Source: Stramonita haemastoma (taxonomy: Eukaryota > Mollusca > Gastropoda > Neogastropoda > Muricidae). Taken from it: 28,505 nt of DNA. The DNA is taken from positions 7,501 to 36,005 of the forward strand of contig JASPKP010000844.1 of the NCBI GenBank assembly GCA_030674155.1. Reading direction: 5' to 3'. Positions 1-10,100 of the stretch are shown in pieces (positions within the stretch are counted from its first letter, which is position 1; each line of letters begins with the position of its first letter). Both the position numbers and the translations under genes were made by a program. Below the pieces are notes generated by a model, which saw only the letters and a list, made by a program, of their open reading frames with translations, had not been told where the DNA came from and searched no databases.

Positions 1-74
1 ACACACATACACACACACACAACATGCACACACACACACACTCACGCACGCACACACACACAGCATGCACACAC

Positions 75-115
<41 letters not shown>

Positions 116-132
116 ACACACCTCATACACAA

Positions 133-225
<93 letters not shown>

Positions 226-306
226 CACAACACACACACACGAGCGAACGCGCACACGCACGCACGCACACACGCATGTCAGATGCAGCGACAAACTGCA
301 CGCACG

Positions 307-345
<39 letters not shown>

Positions 346-410
346 CACACACACGAGCGCACACGCACACGCACACGCACGCACGCACGCACGCATACAC
401 GCATTGTCAG
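1..410. repeat. Compound CA-type microsatellite
   Basis: Almost entirely (CA)n on the plus strand, with interspersed CGCA/CACG variants near 240-275, 300-320 and 355-400. A short element, GTCAG plus a near-identical GCAGCGACAAACT or ACAGCGACAAACT, occurs twice (about 278-298 and 406-425), so the block looks like a tandem duplication of microsatellite plus flank. The long His/Thr and Cys/Val reading frames here are translations of the dinucleotide repeat and not genes. Confidence 0.95.
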
Positions 411-434
411 GTACAGCGACAAACTCGAGTTTAG

Positions 435-659
435 GCGACAGGAATAAATCCTTCCACGAGTGAAGATACCTTCTTCACCTTACAGGAGTACTATGCAGCA
501 TCCCTGCTGTCTGTCCTCAAGTCAGCTTGCCCTCCACTGTCTGACCTTTTGCATTCTGCCAGACTCCTCTGTCTGCATCATGGACCCGACCACTTCAAGC
601 CTCAGCCTCTTCTTTCTGGCACCAGTTGCGTCTGTGTGAATGCCAGCTGCAATATTTAG
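435..659 (+). other. Possible terminal exon remnant (unrecognised)
   Basis: One frame is open from just after a TAG at 432-434 to a TAG at 657-659. A pyrimidine-rich stretch ending in TTACAG at 480-485 resembles a splice acceptor, so a last exon at 486-659 is conceivable. Its first residues would be EYYAASLLSVLKSACPPL, a mixed composition with Leu/Ser-rich helix-like character, unlike the simple-repeat frames around it. The last codons run into the first decayed unit of the 22-bp minisatellite. I do not recognise the protein family, there is no ATG-led ORF of useful length, and no companion exon is visible in the window. It could equally be chance or a decayed repeat. Confidence 0.22.
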
Positions 660-1220
660 TTTGTTAGTTTGGGCCAGCTGCAATATTTATGAGTATCTGT
701 GCCAGCTTTGTTTTGTGTGTGCCAGCTTACTATGTTGATTCATGCCATCTGATGTTTTTTTATTTGTGCCTGTTGCTATGCTTATTTGTGCATGCAAGCT
801 GCTACGTTTTATTTAGTACAATATGTTATACTTTTGATGCCAGTTGCTAGGCTAATTTCTGCCAGATGCTATCATTTGTTACCAGACGATATGTTATTTG
901 TTGCCAGATGCTATACTTATTTGATGCCATGTGCTATGCTTAATTGTGTCAGTATCTGTGTTTATCTGTTGCAAGCTGCTTTGTTTATCTGTTGCCAGCT
1001 GCTATGTTTATCTATTGCTACTTGCTATGCTTATTTATGCCAGATGATAATGATGTGTTACCAGATGCTATGTTTTTTTGTTGCCAGCTGCTATCTTTAG
1101 ATATTGCTAGATGCTGTGCTTATTTCTGCCAGATGGTCTAATTAGTTACCAGATGCTATGCTTATGTGTTGCCATATGCTATATTTGTTTGTTGCCAAAT
1201 AGTATGCTAATTTGTTACCA
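634..1220. repeat. Decayed left arm of the 22-bp minisatellite
   Basis: The motif TGCCAGCTGC or TGCCAGATGCTATG followed by TT-rich spacers recurs at roughly 20-30 bp intervals. Units are diverged (CAGCTG becomes CAGATG, CATATG or CAAATA) and spacing is irregular. The unit is clearly the same as in the homogeneous core at 1759-2120, so this is the old, unhomogenised edge of one array, now separated from the core by a SINE insertion. Confidence 0.8.
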
Positions 1221-1239
1221 TATGCTATAGCGCTACGGA

Positions 1240-1725
1240 ATCACAGGCAATTTTTCATTGCATGATGATCGATGAGAATGAGGATAATATAATGACTACT
1301 ATGGAAGTGCATGTGCTTTTGAGACTACTTGACAGGGCTGTACTCTACGCTTATTATCATAATATATCCTGGTGTCAACCGGGCTCAAGAGATACAGACA
1401 CCTGCGGTGCTGGTCAGGTAATTTGAGCAACATTCTCAACCTCGCATCCAAAAAGTGGAAGAAGCTCGACTGTGTTGTCCCAGTCTTCCCAATGAGCCCA
1501 CAGCACACTCGCTCTGAGTAGGAGCCGGCCGGAGCCAAAAAAAATCCCTATGACTCTTACGGAAATCGAACCCACGACCTTCCAGTCCGGAATGCAAGGG
1601 GCTAACCACTGCGCCATGGCGGCTGGTGAGTCGGCGCTGATACTAATTCCAGAAGAAAAATCCTCTTGAACGATTTTGAAACCTGGGCCAGCAGAACACA
1701 AGCGCAATGCGCATCACTCTAACTA
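1240..1725 (-). mobile_element. tRNA-derived SINE inserted in the minisatellite
   Basis: On the minus strand the unit begins near 1725-1625 and carries a tRNA-like head with pol III boxes at 1562-1616. A non-tRNA body follows toward 1240. The insertion interrupts minisatellite units present on both sides (up to about 1220 and again from about 1735). The minus-strand peptide MAQWLAPCIPDWKVVGSI is simply the translated tRNA-like head, a peptide type often mis-annotated as protein. Exact ends and target-site duplications could not be fixed because the flanks are themselves repeats. Family name unknown to me. Confidence 0.75.
1562..1616 (-). promoter_or_regulatory. Pol III A and B boxes of the SINE
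   Basis: Read on the minus strand, TGGCGCAGTGG (1606-1616) matches the tRNA A-box consensus TRGCNNAGTGG at every position. GGTTCGATTTC (1562-1572) matches the B box GGTTCGANNCC with one mismatch. The gap of about 33 bp between them is normal for tRNA genes. This internal promoter explains the SINE's orientation. It is not a functional tRNA gene, because no acceptor stem pairing partner is apparent. Confidence 0.82.
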
Positions 1726-1758
1726 CCAGGCTATTTGTGCCGACTGCTAAGTTTTATA

Positions 1759-2120
1759 TGTGCCAGCTGCTATGTTGACCTGTGCCAGCTGTTATGTTTA
1801 TTTGTGCCAGCTGCTGTGTTTATTTGTGCCAGCTGCTATGTTTACCTGTGCCAGCTGCTATGTTTACCTGTGCCAGCTGCTATGTTTACCTGTGCCAGCT
1901 GCTATGTTTACCTGTGCCAGCTGCTATGTTTACCTGTGCCAGCTGCTATGTTTACCTGTGCCAGCTGCTATGTTTACCTGTGCCAGCTGCTGTGTTTATT
2001 TGTGCCAGCTGCTATGTTGACCTGTGCCAGCTGCTGTGTTTATTTGTGCCAGCTGCTATGTTGACCTGTGCCAGCTGCTATGTTTACCTGTGCCAGCTGC
2101 TGTGTTTATTTGTGCCAGCT
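1759..2120. repeat. 22-bp minisatellite, homogeneous core (about 17 units)
   Basis: The GCCAGCTG core recurs at 1762, 1784, 1806, 1828, 1850 and so on to 2114, exactly every 22 bp without a slip, giving 17 occurrences. Each unit holds GCCAGCTGCTATG or a one-base variant (TGTG or GTTATG), then GTTTACC, GTTGACC or GTTTATT. Variant units cluster at the two ends (1762-1806 and 1982-2114) and the middle seven or so are near identical, which is the usual pattern of internal homogenisation. Because 22 is not divisible by 3, one repeat opens all three plus frames and creates several spurious Cys-rich ORFs. Confidence 0.97.
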
Positions 2121-2840
2121 TATTTGCTGATTCGTGCCAGCTTTTGTTATTATTTGGGCCAGCTGTTATGTTTGGTTGTGACAGTTGCTATGTTTGGTTG
2201 TGACAGTTGCTATGTTTATATATGCCAGCTACTATGCTTATTTGTGCCAGCTGCTATGTTTACAAATGCCAGTTGCTATGTTTATATGTGACGGTTACTA
2301 TCTTTGTGCCAGTTGGTATGTTTATATGTGCCAGTTGCTATGTTTGTATGTGCCAGTTGGTATGTTATATGTGCCAGTTGCTATGTTTGTTTGTGCCAGC
2401 TGCTATGTTTTTTTTGTGCCAGCAGCTGTCGTTTTTTGTGCCATTTCCTGTGTTTATTTGCGTCAGCTGCTATTTTTATTCAAGCCAGTTACAATATATG
2501 TGCCAGCTGCTATGTTTATATGTGCCAGCTGCTATGTTTATATGTGCCAGCTGCTATGTCTGTCTGTCACAGCTACTGTGATTATTTGTGCCAGCTGCTA
2601 TGTTTCTATGTACTAGTTAATGTGATTGTTTGTGTCAGTTGCTGTGTTTATTTTTGCCAGTTGCTATAATTAATTTTGCCCAGCTGCTCTGTTGGTGTTG
2701 TTGTTGTTGTTGTTTTTTTACGGGAGTGTTTCTGTTTGTGCGGCAGCTCAGCTCCTGTGTTTTAAACCTGCCATTTTTCCTGTTTTGATTGCCAGCTGCT
2801 TTCTTCTTCTGCCATCTGTGGTCTGTTCTATCGCTGCTGT
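2121..2840. repeat. Decayed right arm of the 22-bp minisatellite
   Basis: TGCCAGCTGCTATG-type units continue but with growing divergence (TGACAGTTGCTATG, TGCCAGTTGGTATG, GCCAGCAGCTGTCG) and variable spacing. Recognisable remnants persist to about 2800 (GCCAGCTGCTTTC). A short GTT microsatellite interrupts at about 2696-2715. Confidence 0.88.
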
Positions 2841-2965
2841 GTGCTATTTGTAGCTCTCCTGTTCACCTGCTAATTAGCTTGATGCCAAGTTTACCTTCTG
2901 TTGTCAATTACTCTGTTGTATCATTGTTTTTTGCTTCACTTCCCGTTTTGTAGTGACTGCAAGAT

Positions 2966-3413
2966 AATACACAAACACACTCACGCGCATATACACACAC
3001 ACGCGCGCGCATATCTATGACCACACATTTTGTGTGCGCACACATACATGCATGCACGCTCGCACACATGTATGCACACACACATAAACACAAACAAGGA
3101 CATACACTCAAATACGCGCATTGCTCATGCACACACAAACTTACACACAGGCACCCACACACATGCACAATCGCACACACAAACACACACACACACACAC
3201 ACACACACTCGCATGCGCGTGCGCGTGCGCCCGGCGCCACCATCACCATAACAAAACTGTATTGTAGGCAAATATACTAAAAAGACAAAAACTACCTACT
3301 GCTATCAGAATGGCAACACGCACACTCACAAACGCACGCGAGCGCGTGCACACACACACACATACACCTCACACACACCTCACACACTCACACACACATT
3401 GTTTATTTTCTCA

Positions 3414-3477
<64 letters not shown>

Positions 3478-3554
3478 CATATATATATATATATATACAT
3501 ACATACATACATACATACATACATACATACATACATACATACATACATACATAC

Positions 3555-3585
<31 letters not shown>

Positions 3586-3622
3586 CATACATACATACGC
3601 GAGCATACACACACGCGCGCGT

Positions 3623-3702
<80 letters not shown>

Positions 3703-3880
3703 ACACATACGCATTTGATCACAGTCACACGCACGCACGCACACACACAAATACACACACACTCAAACACACACACACATACATGCACACGCACACACAC
3801 GCATTCACAGTCACACGCACGCACGCACACACACACCCTACACACGCACACACACACACTTTTTCACACACATAATCAAC
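2966..3880. repeat. Large compound microsatellite (CA, AT, CATA, CGCA)
   Basis: Sub-blocks in order: CA-rich with CG steps (2966-3230), about 70 bp of less simple sequence (3231-3318), CA-rich (3319-3400), (AT)n (about 3416-3472 and 3479-3497), (CATA)n (about 3497-3598), (CA)n (about 3625-3694), then degenerate CACG/CACA to about 3875. The inner order AT, CATA, CA suggests stepwise mutation of one seed repeat. Long Tyr/Ile, His/Thr and Cys/Val frames on both strands are repeat translations. Confidence 0.95.
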
Positions 3881-4063
3881 TAGTTTTGACCCCCTATGGA
3901 GACCTGATATAACATGCTGTAACAGGGATGGGAAAATCCTGCATTCCCAAAATATAAACCTCGCTCTCTGCTCATCTTGCATTTACACCCAACCCTGGAC
4001 TTTTGCCAAGACTTGTTCTCAACCAAGCTGTTTCTCACCAAGAAGGAAGGTGGCAGGTCGGGT
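3881..4063. other. Unique left flank of the LINE insertion
   Basis: Non-repetitive sequence with no credible ORF. It joins, in the presumed empty site, directly to the sequence starting at 11866. A CAGGGATGGGAAA at about 3926-3938 recurs in inverted form on the right flank near 11900-11912, so both flanks may belong to one older repeat. Confidence 0.5.
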
Positions 4064-4077
4064 AAGATATTAACCTT
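4064..4077. repeat. Left target-site duplication of the LINE
   Basis: AAGATATTAACCTT is present here and again, identical over 14 of 14 bases, directly after the poly-A tail at 11852-11865. The base before it differs (T here, poly-A there). A perfect 14-bp duplication flanking a poly-A-ended element is the signature of target-primed reverse transcription. Confidence 0.93.
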
Positions 4078-4603
4078 GACTTGAATTCTGCTCAACCCGG
4101 TGACAGGCTGACCATGTCAGGAGCTCCGGCTAATTTGTTTAATTAACCAGATAATTAGTGCCAATTAGTACAGTGCACTGTTTAGAGCTCTTCGTTATTT
4201 CATTCTGGACATTGGGATGTAATTTTGAATGATTTCTTCAGCTTTGTGATTTATTATTAATTTTTTGAACTTTTTCAAAGTGTCTGACATGTAAAACCGG
4301 CCATGTCACCGTGACCTCCAGGCAAAGGGCAGTGCAGTTTTGGAGTTGGAGAGGAACAAGACTTGCATGCTTTTCCCACTGATGTGTTTTGTTTTTGTTT
4401 TTTCTCGCTGTCAGCTGCTGAAATGTTTCGGTGTAAGGTGAACTGTGGATATCGCTGATCCTCCGCAGGTCAGTGTGCTGTGTGTACGCAGTGCAGGCAG
4501 GTGATTCTATTTACCTGCTTCTTTCCCCCGAAGTCTGCGATCTTATTCTGCCATTATAGGTGCCATGACTCCCTGTGAGTATTAACATTGTATTTGTATA
4601 GCC
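4078..4603 (+). other. LINE 5' UTR, presumed internal promoter region
   Basis: This 526-bp leader has no credible ORF and no simple repeats, unlike the rest of the window. A full-length LINE must carry its own promoter here, but I cannot point to specific factor sites. Two ATGs (4129 region and 4565 region) precede the ORF1 start and open only short frames. The ORF1 ATG lies in GCCATGT, a partial Kozak context. Confidence 0.6.
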
Positions 4604-5523
4604 ATGTCTGATTCTAACAACATCTCTCAATATTGCACAACACCATCGCAAAAACGTAAACAGACTGCGTCGACTTCCAGTGACTCAAGCGCTGCCAGTA
4701 ATAAATTACCGCCTGAGAAAAAAAGACTGTTTTATCAGTCGTCGGACTCATTACAGGAGGACGAAGAAGGCGTTTTGGAAGAAAGTAGAGAGATAGACTG
4801 TGACACAATGTCAAAAAAAATCACCTTAGCCGATGTAATGAAACGTTTGGACAGTGTGGCTACCAAGGAAGACATTCTGCAGATTAGATCTGATGTCAAC
4901 AAGATAGTTTGTCAATTAGAAACTAGAATGGACAAAATAGAAAGTGTCTGGTTTGAAACCAATAATGAAATGGACAAAATTAAAAAAGAGAACTCTAAAC
5001 TCAAAGAGAAAGTAAAGGAACAAGAGGAAAAACTTCTAAAAGTAGAAAGCGAACAAAATGATTTGCAGCAGTACGATCGCAGATGGAACGTTAGAGTGTA
5101 TAATGTAAAGGAGAAGACGGGGAGACTTCTGCTGACTGTGTAAAACAATGTTGTAAAATATTCACAGACTTGATCGGTGTGCCAACCTCGGAGGACGATC
5201 TGGAGGTGGTGCACAGATCAGGAGCTGGTACACGGGGAAAGCCACGCCCCATTATTGTACGATTCCAGTCTCGCAAACAAAAAGACCGTGTGTTAAAAGA
5301 TCGGCGAAAGCTGAAGAATAAGGGCGTGTCTGTGGGGGAGGACCTGACCCCGGCAAATTACAGACTCCTGCAACAGGCGTACAAACACAGCGCTTCCTTG
5401 GCATCTTGGTCATCCCAGGGAAAGATCCTTGCAAAACTAAAAAATGGCAAGACTGTTCAAATCAAATTCGGGGCAAATGTAGAGGAGCTGTTTCAAAGAG
5501 AGATGCGTGCAGGCTCCAAATAA
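4604..5523 (+). pseudogene. LINE ORF1 protein (RNA-binding chaperone type), one frameshift
   Basis: ORF1p of L1-like elements trimerises through a coiled coil and binds element RNA to form the cytoplasmic retrotransposition particle. Here residues 1-65 are Ser/Thr/Lys-rich and acidic, likely disordered, with a basic PEKKR patch near residue 37. Residues from about 70 to 155 are a Lys/Glu heptad-like coiled coil. RRWNVRVYNVKE at about residues 159-170 is the start of an RRM-like domain (L1 proteins have a comparable NLRI segment). The frame then breaks at the G-run 5119-5122, with a stop at 5141-5143. The remaining RRM and the C-terminal domain continue in the next plus frame to TAA at 5521, including KPRPIIVRFQSRKQKDRVL and GEDLTPANYRL, typical of the ORF1 CTD. 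A single-base length difference in the G-run accounts for the break, so it may be a sequencing error. ATG 4604 chosen because it opens the whole frame in a Kozak-like context. Confidence 0.88.
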
Positions 5524-6017
5524 CAGACTGAGAGGAGAGGAGGCGGAAAGTACCAACGAAATGGAGACTACATTTCCTACTTAGCATGTCGTCTCTCTCT
5601 CCCCCTGGTTGCCTCTCTCTTCCGATCCAAGATGTGCATAAGCAAATATGAGCAGGCACACTTGTATGCGTGCATGTATGCGAGTGCGTGTGGGAGTGTG
5701 TGTGTGAAACGCACATCACTCTACAGTCTCCTATATGTAAGTTGATACTAAGAAGGTGAGAATGTACATATGTTGCGTCTGTATGGATTGGGGATGTAGA
5801 CTAAAACTTGATGTATTTTTGGTTAAAAAAAGGGGGAAAGAGAAAGGGAAAAAAAAGAAAAAAAAGGATCCTGCTAGGGACATTGTTTGTGGTCAGTGTC
5901 TGTCTGTGTCCTGGCATGTCCTGAAGGTAGAGAGGCTGAGATGGTTGCTGCAGTGACTGACTGACGGGAGAAAAGCCTTTGAAGTGAGCAGAGACTCTTT
6001 GTAATCTCTGTTACTTA

Positions 6018-6183
6018 GGGTGTGTGTGTATGTGTTGTGTGTGTGTGTGTGCGTGTGCGAGTGCGTGTGTGCGTGCGTGCGTGTGTGCGTGCGTGCGTGC
6101 GTGTGTGAGTATGTATGAGTGTGTGTGCGTGTGCGAGTATGTGTGTGTGCGTGTGCGTGTGTGTGTGTGTGTATGCGTGTGCT
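6018..6183. repeat. GT/GC-type microsatellite inside the LINE spacer
   Basis: Imperfect (GT)n with GTGC, GTGA and GTAT interruptions. The interruptions show it is older than a perfect array such as 13405-13510. Confidence 0.93.
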
Positions 6184-6197
6184 TGTTATGATACCCT

Positions 6198-6239
6198 CTT
6201 TTGAATGATTACCATTAGCTTTTGAATGATTACCATTAG
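6198..6239. repeat. Two-copy 21-bp tandem duplication
   Basis: The unit beginning CTTTTGAATGATTACC and ending ATTAG is present twice head to tail, 6198-6218 and 6219-6239, with no mismatch. It lies in the LINE spacer. Confidence 0.95.
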
Positions 6240-6300
6240 TGTGTCAATGATGATAGTGGTGATTTACCGTTGTTACTATCATTGATGGGTGTTGGTGGGT

Positions 6301-6328
6301 GGTTTTTTTTGTTGTTGTTGTTGGTGGT

Positions 6329-6374
<46 letters not shown>

Positions 6375-6385
6375 GGGGGGGGGGG
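6301..6385. repeat. GTT tract, 43-base poly-T and 12-base poly-G
   Basis: GTT/GGT trinucleotides lead into an uninterrupted T run at 6331-6373 and a G run at 6374-6385. Homopolymers this long are poorly resolved by most sequencing chemistries, so lengths are uncertain. Confidence 0.92.
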
Positions 6386-6573
6386 CTATTCTTCTTCTTC
6401 TTCTTGTGCTTTTTATAATGAGTACTACCATCATTGTTAATGATAGGAGTATATGAAATGTGGAGAAAGAAATATTTCCACTATCAATATCTTTACTAGC
6501 ATAGTTATTGACTACGTGGTTATGCGCAGAGGTATATACGGTACATTGTAAATGATCAAATGCATCGCTGTCC

Positions 6574-6574
<1 letters not shown>

Positions 6575-6652
<78 letters not shown>

Positions 6653-6678
6653 TTATTATTATTATTATTATTATTATT
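6575..6678. repeat. (ATT)n microsatellite in the LINE spacer
   Basis: About 100 bp of ATT trinucleotide with a single interruption near 6650, ending in a T run. Confidence 0.95.
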
Positions 6679-7157
6679 TTTTAATGTTTTTGTTTTTTAT
6701 TAGTATTTAAAAGCACAGTTAGACTTGTACATATATAAGACTTTCAGAAATATGTATTCGGATTATGCACGAGTGTTACACAGTGCATACTCTTATACAG
6801 CTGTTATATCCACATGATTTCTGCACTGCCCTGAGCAGATTCATCAAGGTACTATAATACTTCCATTTCAAGTGTGTGTTAGTTTTCTTTTCGTGTTTTC
6901 GTGTATTTGTTTACGTGTGTTTATGCTTAGTCATTCAGATCTGGCATCAAATATGACCAGCTATGTATCCTGGCATGTATGTCCTTTTTTCTGCACTTTT
7001 TATTGTCCACACCCAGAGGGCCTTTTTCATGGGTGGAATATGTGTTCTCTGTATGACTATTTTTTACAGTGTGGCATTCCAGATGAAAGTCGTGTGTTTA
7101 CGATCATATTGTGTGTGCTAACAATATATCAGCCTTCTATGCTGCAAATCATTTTTG

Positions 7158-10100
7158 ATGGAGAAAGCCATTAGAATTATCTCCATGAATTGCCAGGGTC
7201 TTGCAAATGCACAAAAGAGACGGGATGTGTTTCATTATCTAAGAAATAAAAATGGCTCCATTTTCCTGTTACAAGATACACATATTGATCCCAAACTGGA
7301 ACGATATATCCGTTCTGAATGGGGTTACAAGTGTCATTTTGCTTCTCATAACTCGAGCTCAAGAGGTGTAGCCATCCTCTTCAATAACAATTTTGAATTC
7401 CACGTGAAAAAAGTATGTAAAGACCCTGACGGCAACTATATATTTGTCTCTGTTCATATGATGAATAAAGATTTCCTTATAGCTAGTGTATATGGGCCAA
7501 ACAGAGATTCACCAGAGTTTTATATTGAATTGGAAGGCCAAATACATGATTTAGGTTCTGAGAATGTTATTGTCGGAGGAGATTGGAATCTTGTGCTGGA
7601 TCCAGACTCTGACTACTTTAATTACAAGCATGTCAACAATGCAAGGGCTCGAGAACAGGTTAAACATATGATGATGAGTTTGAACTTGTCAGACGTGTGG
7701 AGGGAACTCCATCCCCAGGTCAAAAGGTACACATGGCGAAGGAGTAACCCTGTGCAACAAAGCCGGCTAGATTTTTTCCTTGTCTCAGACTGCCTATATT
7801 TTACAGTAAAAGATGCAGATATAAAACCTGGTTATAAAACAGACCACTCTATAATAACATTGGAGCTCTCCTTGGAGAAAGATGTAAAGAGAAGCTCATT
7901 ATGGAAATTCAATGCATCCCTTCTAAGAGATAAACTATTTGTGGAAGAGATAAATAATGTTATAAAAACAGTTATTGAAGAATATGCTGCTCTTCCATAC
8001 TCTCGTGAACAAACAACTAGTATTCCAAAAAATGAGATTCAGTTTGTTATCCCTGATCAATTGTTCTTAGATGTGTTACTTATGAAGATAAGATCAAAAA
8101 CAATTTCGTTTGCTACCATGAAAAAGCGTAAGACTATAGACCGTACAAACTATTTAGAAAACAATATTGAATGTCTTGAAAAGAAACCCCTATTGACTGA
8201 TGAAGAGACTCGACAGCTTAACAATGACAAAGAGGAATTGGTTAGGATTAGAGAGAAACAAATGGAAGGGGTATTACTACGTTCTCGAGCACGATGGGTG
8301 GCGGATGGGGAAAAGGTAACAAAGTATTTCTGCAGTCTTGAAAAACGTAATTATATTAGTAAACACATGAACAAACTAAGGCTATCAAATGGTAACGTAA
8401 CATCAGATCATAAAGAGATTGTTAAAGAAGTACAGCAGTTTTATGAAAGCCTGTATGCAAGGAAGCACGTAGAGGAATGTGAAATATCAGATTTAGTACA
8501 AAATATCCCTAAACTCACTGATTTAGAAATGTCTCAACTAGAAGGGGAAATATCCATGGAAGAAGCCACACAGGCACTGAAAAATATGAAAAACAATAAA
8601 AGTCCTGGCTCAGATGGATTTACTGTTGAATTCTTTAAATTTTTTTGGAAACAGGTTGGTCCTTTTGTAGTCAGAGCTTTAAATAATAGTTTTTGGAAGG
8701 GTGAACTTTCAGCACCCCAAAAAGAAAGTATTATTACTTGCATTCCAAAAGGGGATAAAGCAAAGGAATTTATTAAGAATTGGAGGCCTATTTCCCTCCT
8801 AAACGTTGTGTATAAAATCGGTTCTGCAAGCATTGCAAATAGACTAAAACCATTATTACCTTCTCTTATTAATGAGGATCAGACAGGATTTATAAGAAAT
8901 AGATTTATAGGAGATAACATTCGTCTAATCTATGATATGATTCAGTATTTAAATAGGGAAAGCCTACCAGGGTTACTTTTATGCCTTGACTTTGAGAAAG
9001 CCTTTGACTCTGTTGACTGGTCTTTTATGTTCAAAGTCCTTTCCGCATTTGGCTTTGGCCAAGACTTCTGTCGGTGGATATCTGTTTTCTACAAAAATAT
9101 TAAATCATCTGTCCTGGTTAATGGACAAATGTCACAGTGGTTCCCCATCTCTAGAGGTTGCCGACAAGGAGATCCTATATCGCCCTATCTGTTTATTTTG
9201 TGTGTGGAAATCCTTGGCATGATGACCAGGCAAGATAAAAAAATAAAAGGCATTCAGATTGGAGAAACTGAGTATAAGATTTCACAATACGCAGATGACA
9301 CTGAACTTTTCTTAGATGGAACTGAAAAAACATTCACAGAAGTGGTTAACCTTATTGATAAATTTGGGAAGAAGTCTGGCCTTTACTTGAATGCAAGCAA
9401 GACAGTGGCTGTGTGGCTTGGAAGACAAAAGAACTCTCCAAGACGTTACAGTCCTCATTTGCATATGCAGTGGAATCCTCCAAGGTTTAAGATATTGGGA
9501 ATTTGGCTCTCCAACAATTTAAAAGAATGTGAGGAGTTCAATCTAAAAGAAAAATTTGCTGAAATTGAATATCTTTATAAAGTGTGGCTTAAACGACAAA
9601 TTACTCCTTTGGGTAGAGTTGCCATCCTGAAATCATTGATCCTATCCAAGATTGTGCATTTGTGGATGTTATTGCCTAACCCTCCTGATAAAATTGTTAA
9701 TATGATCCAAAAAACTGTATATCGATTTGTATGGAACAACAAACAGGACAGAATTAGTAGAAAAACAGCTGTTAAAGCTATTCGGGAAGGTGGACTCGGA
9801 ATACCAGATATAAAAAAACACATTAATGCTCTTAAATTGATGTGGATAAAACGATTACAAAACACTAATCATAAGTGGAAAAACATAATCTTGACAATAA
9901 ACCCTAGACTAGCTCAACTTGAACGTCTCGGTACTGATCTCCCATGTGACAGACATTATCAACCTAATCACTTTGGAACAATGTCTTAAAATCATATAAA
10001 GAATTTGGTAAGAAAATTTGTATATCAACATCTGAAGAAATGATAGGAGAACCTTTATTTTTTAATGATAACATTCAGATTGGGAACGGAAACATTTTCT

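Larger units (their letters stand above)
5524..7157 (+). other. Long ORF1-ORF2 spacer of the LINE
   Basis: About 1.63 kb without a convincing gene separates the two ORFs. It contains an A/G-rich run (5825-5870), GT/GC microsatellite (6018-6183), a 21-bp tandem duplication (6198-6239), poly-T then poly-G (6331-6385), an ATT array (6575-6678) and an unassigned 83-codon ORF (6923-7174) overlapping the ORF2 start. Spacers in mammalian L1 are tens of bases, so this length is unusual. Secondary insertion or simple-repeat expansion is possible, but I see no terminal repeats marking a nested element. Confidence 0.7.

Noticed and set aside
1562..1620. A true tRNA gene
   Set aside because: A and B boxes are present, but I could not find an acceptor stem or a convincing anticodon arm, and a SINE body follows.
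1414..1707. Minus-strand ORF with MAQWLAPCIPDWKVVGSI
   Set aside because: It is the translated tRNA-like head of a SINE.
1759..2120. CRISPR-like array
   Set aside because: Units are contiguous 22-mers with no unique spacers, in a eukaryotic context with no cas genes.
1735..2669. Several Cys-rich plus-strand ORFs with repeating CQLLCL/CASCYV motifs, possible secreted Cys-rich peptides
   Set aside because: All three frames show the same peptide repeat because the 22-bp unit is out of phase with codons. There is no start or signal logic, and the frames end where the array decays.
3310..3912. 200-codon His/Thr/Tyr/Ile ORF
   Set aside because: Translation of CA, AT and CATA microsatellites; matching frames exist on the other strand.
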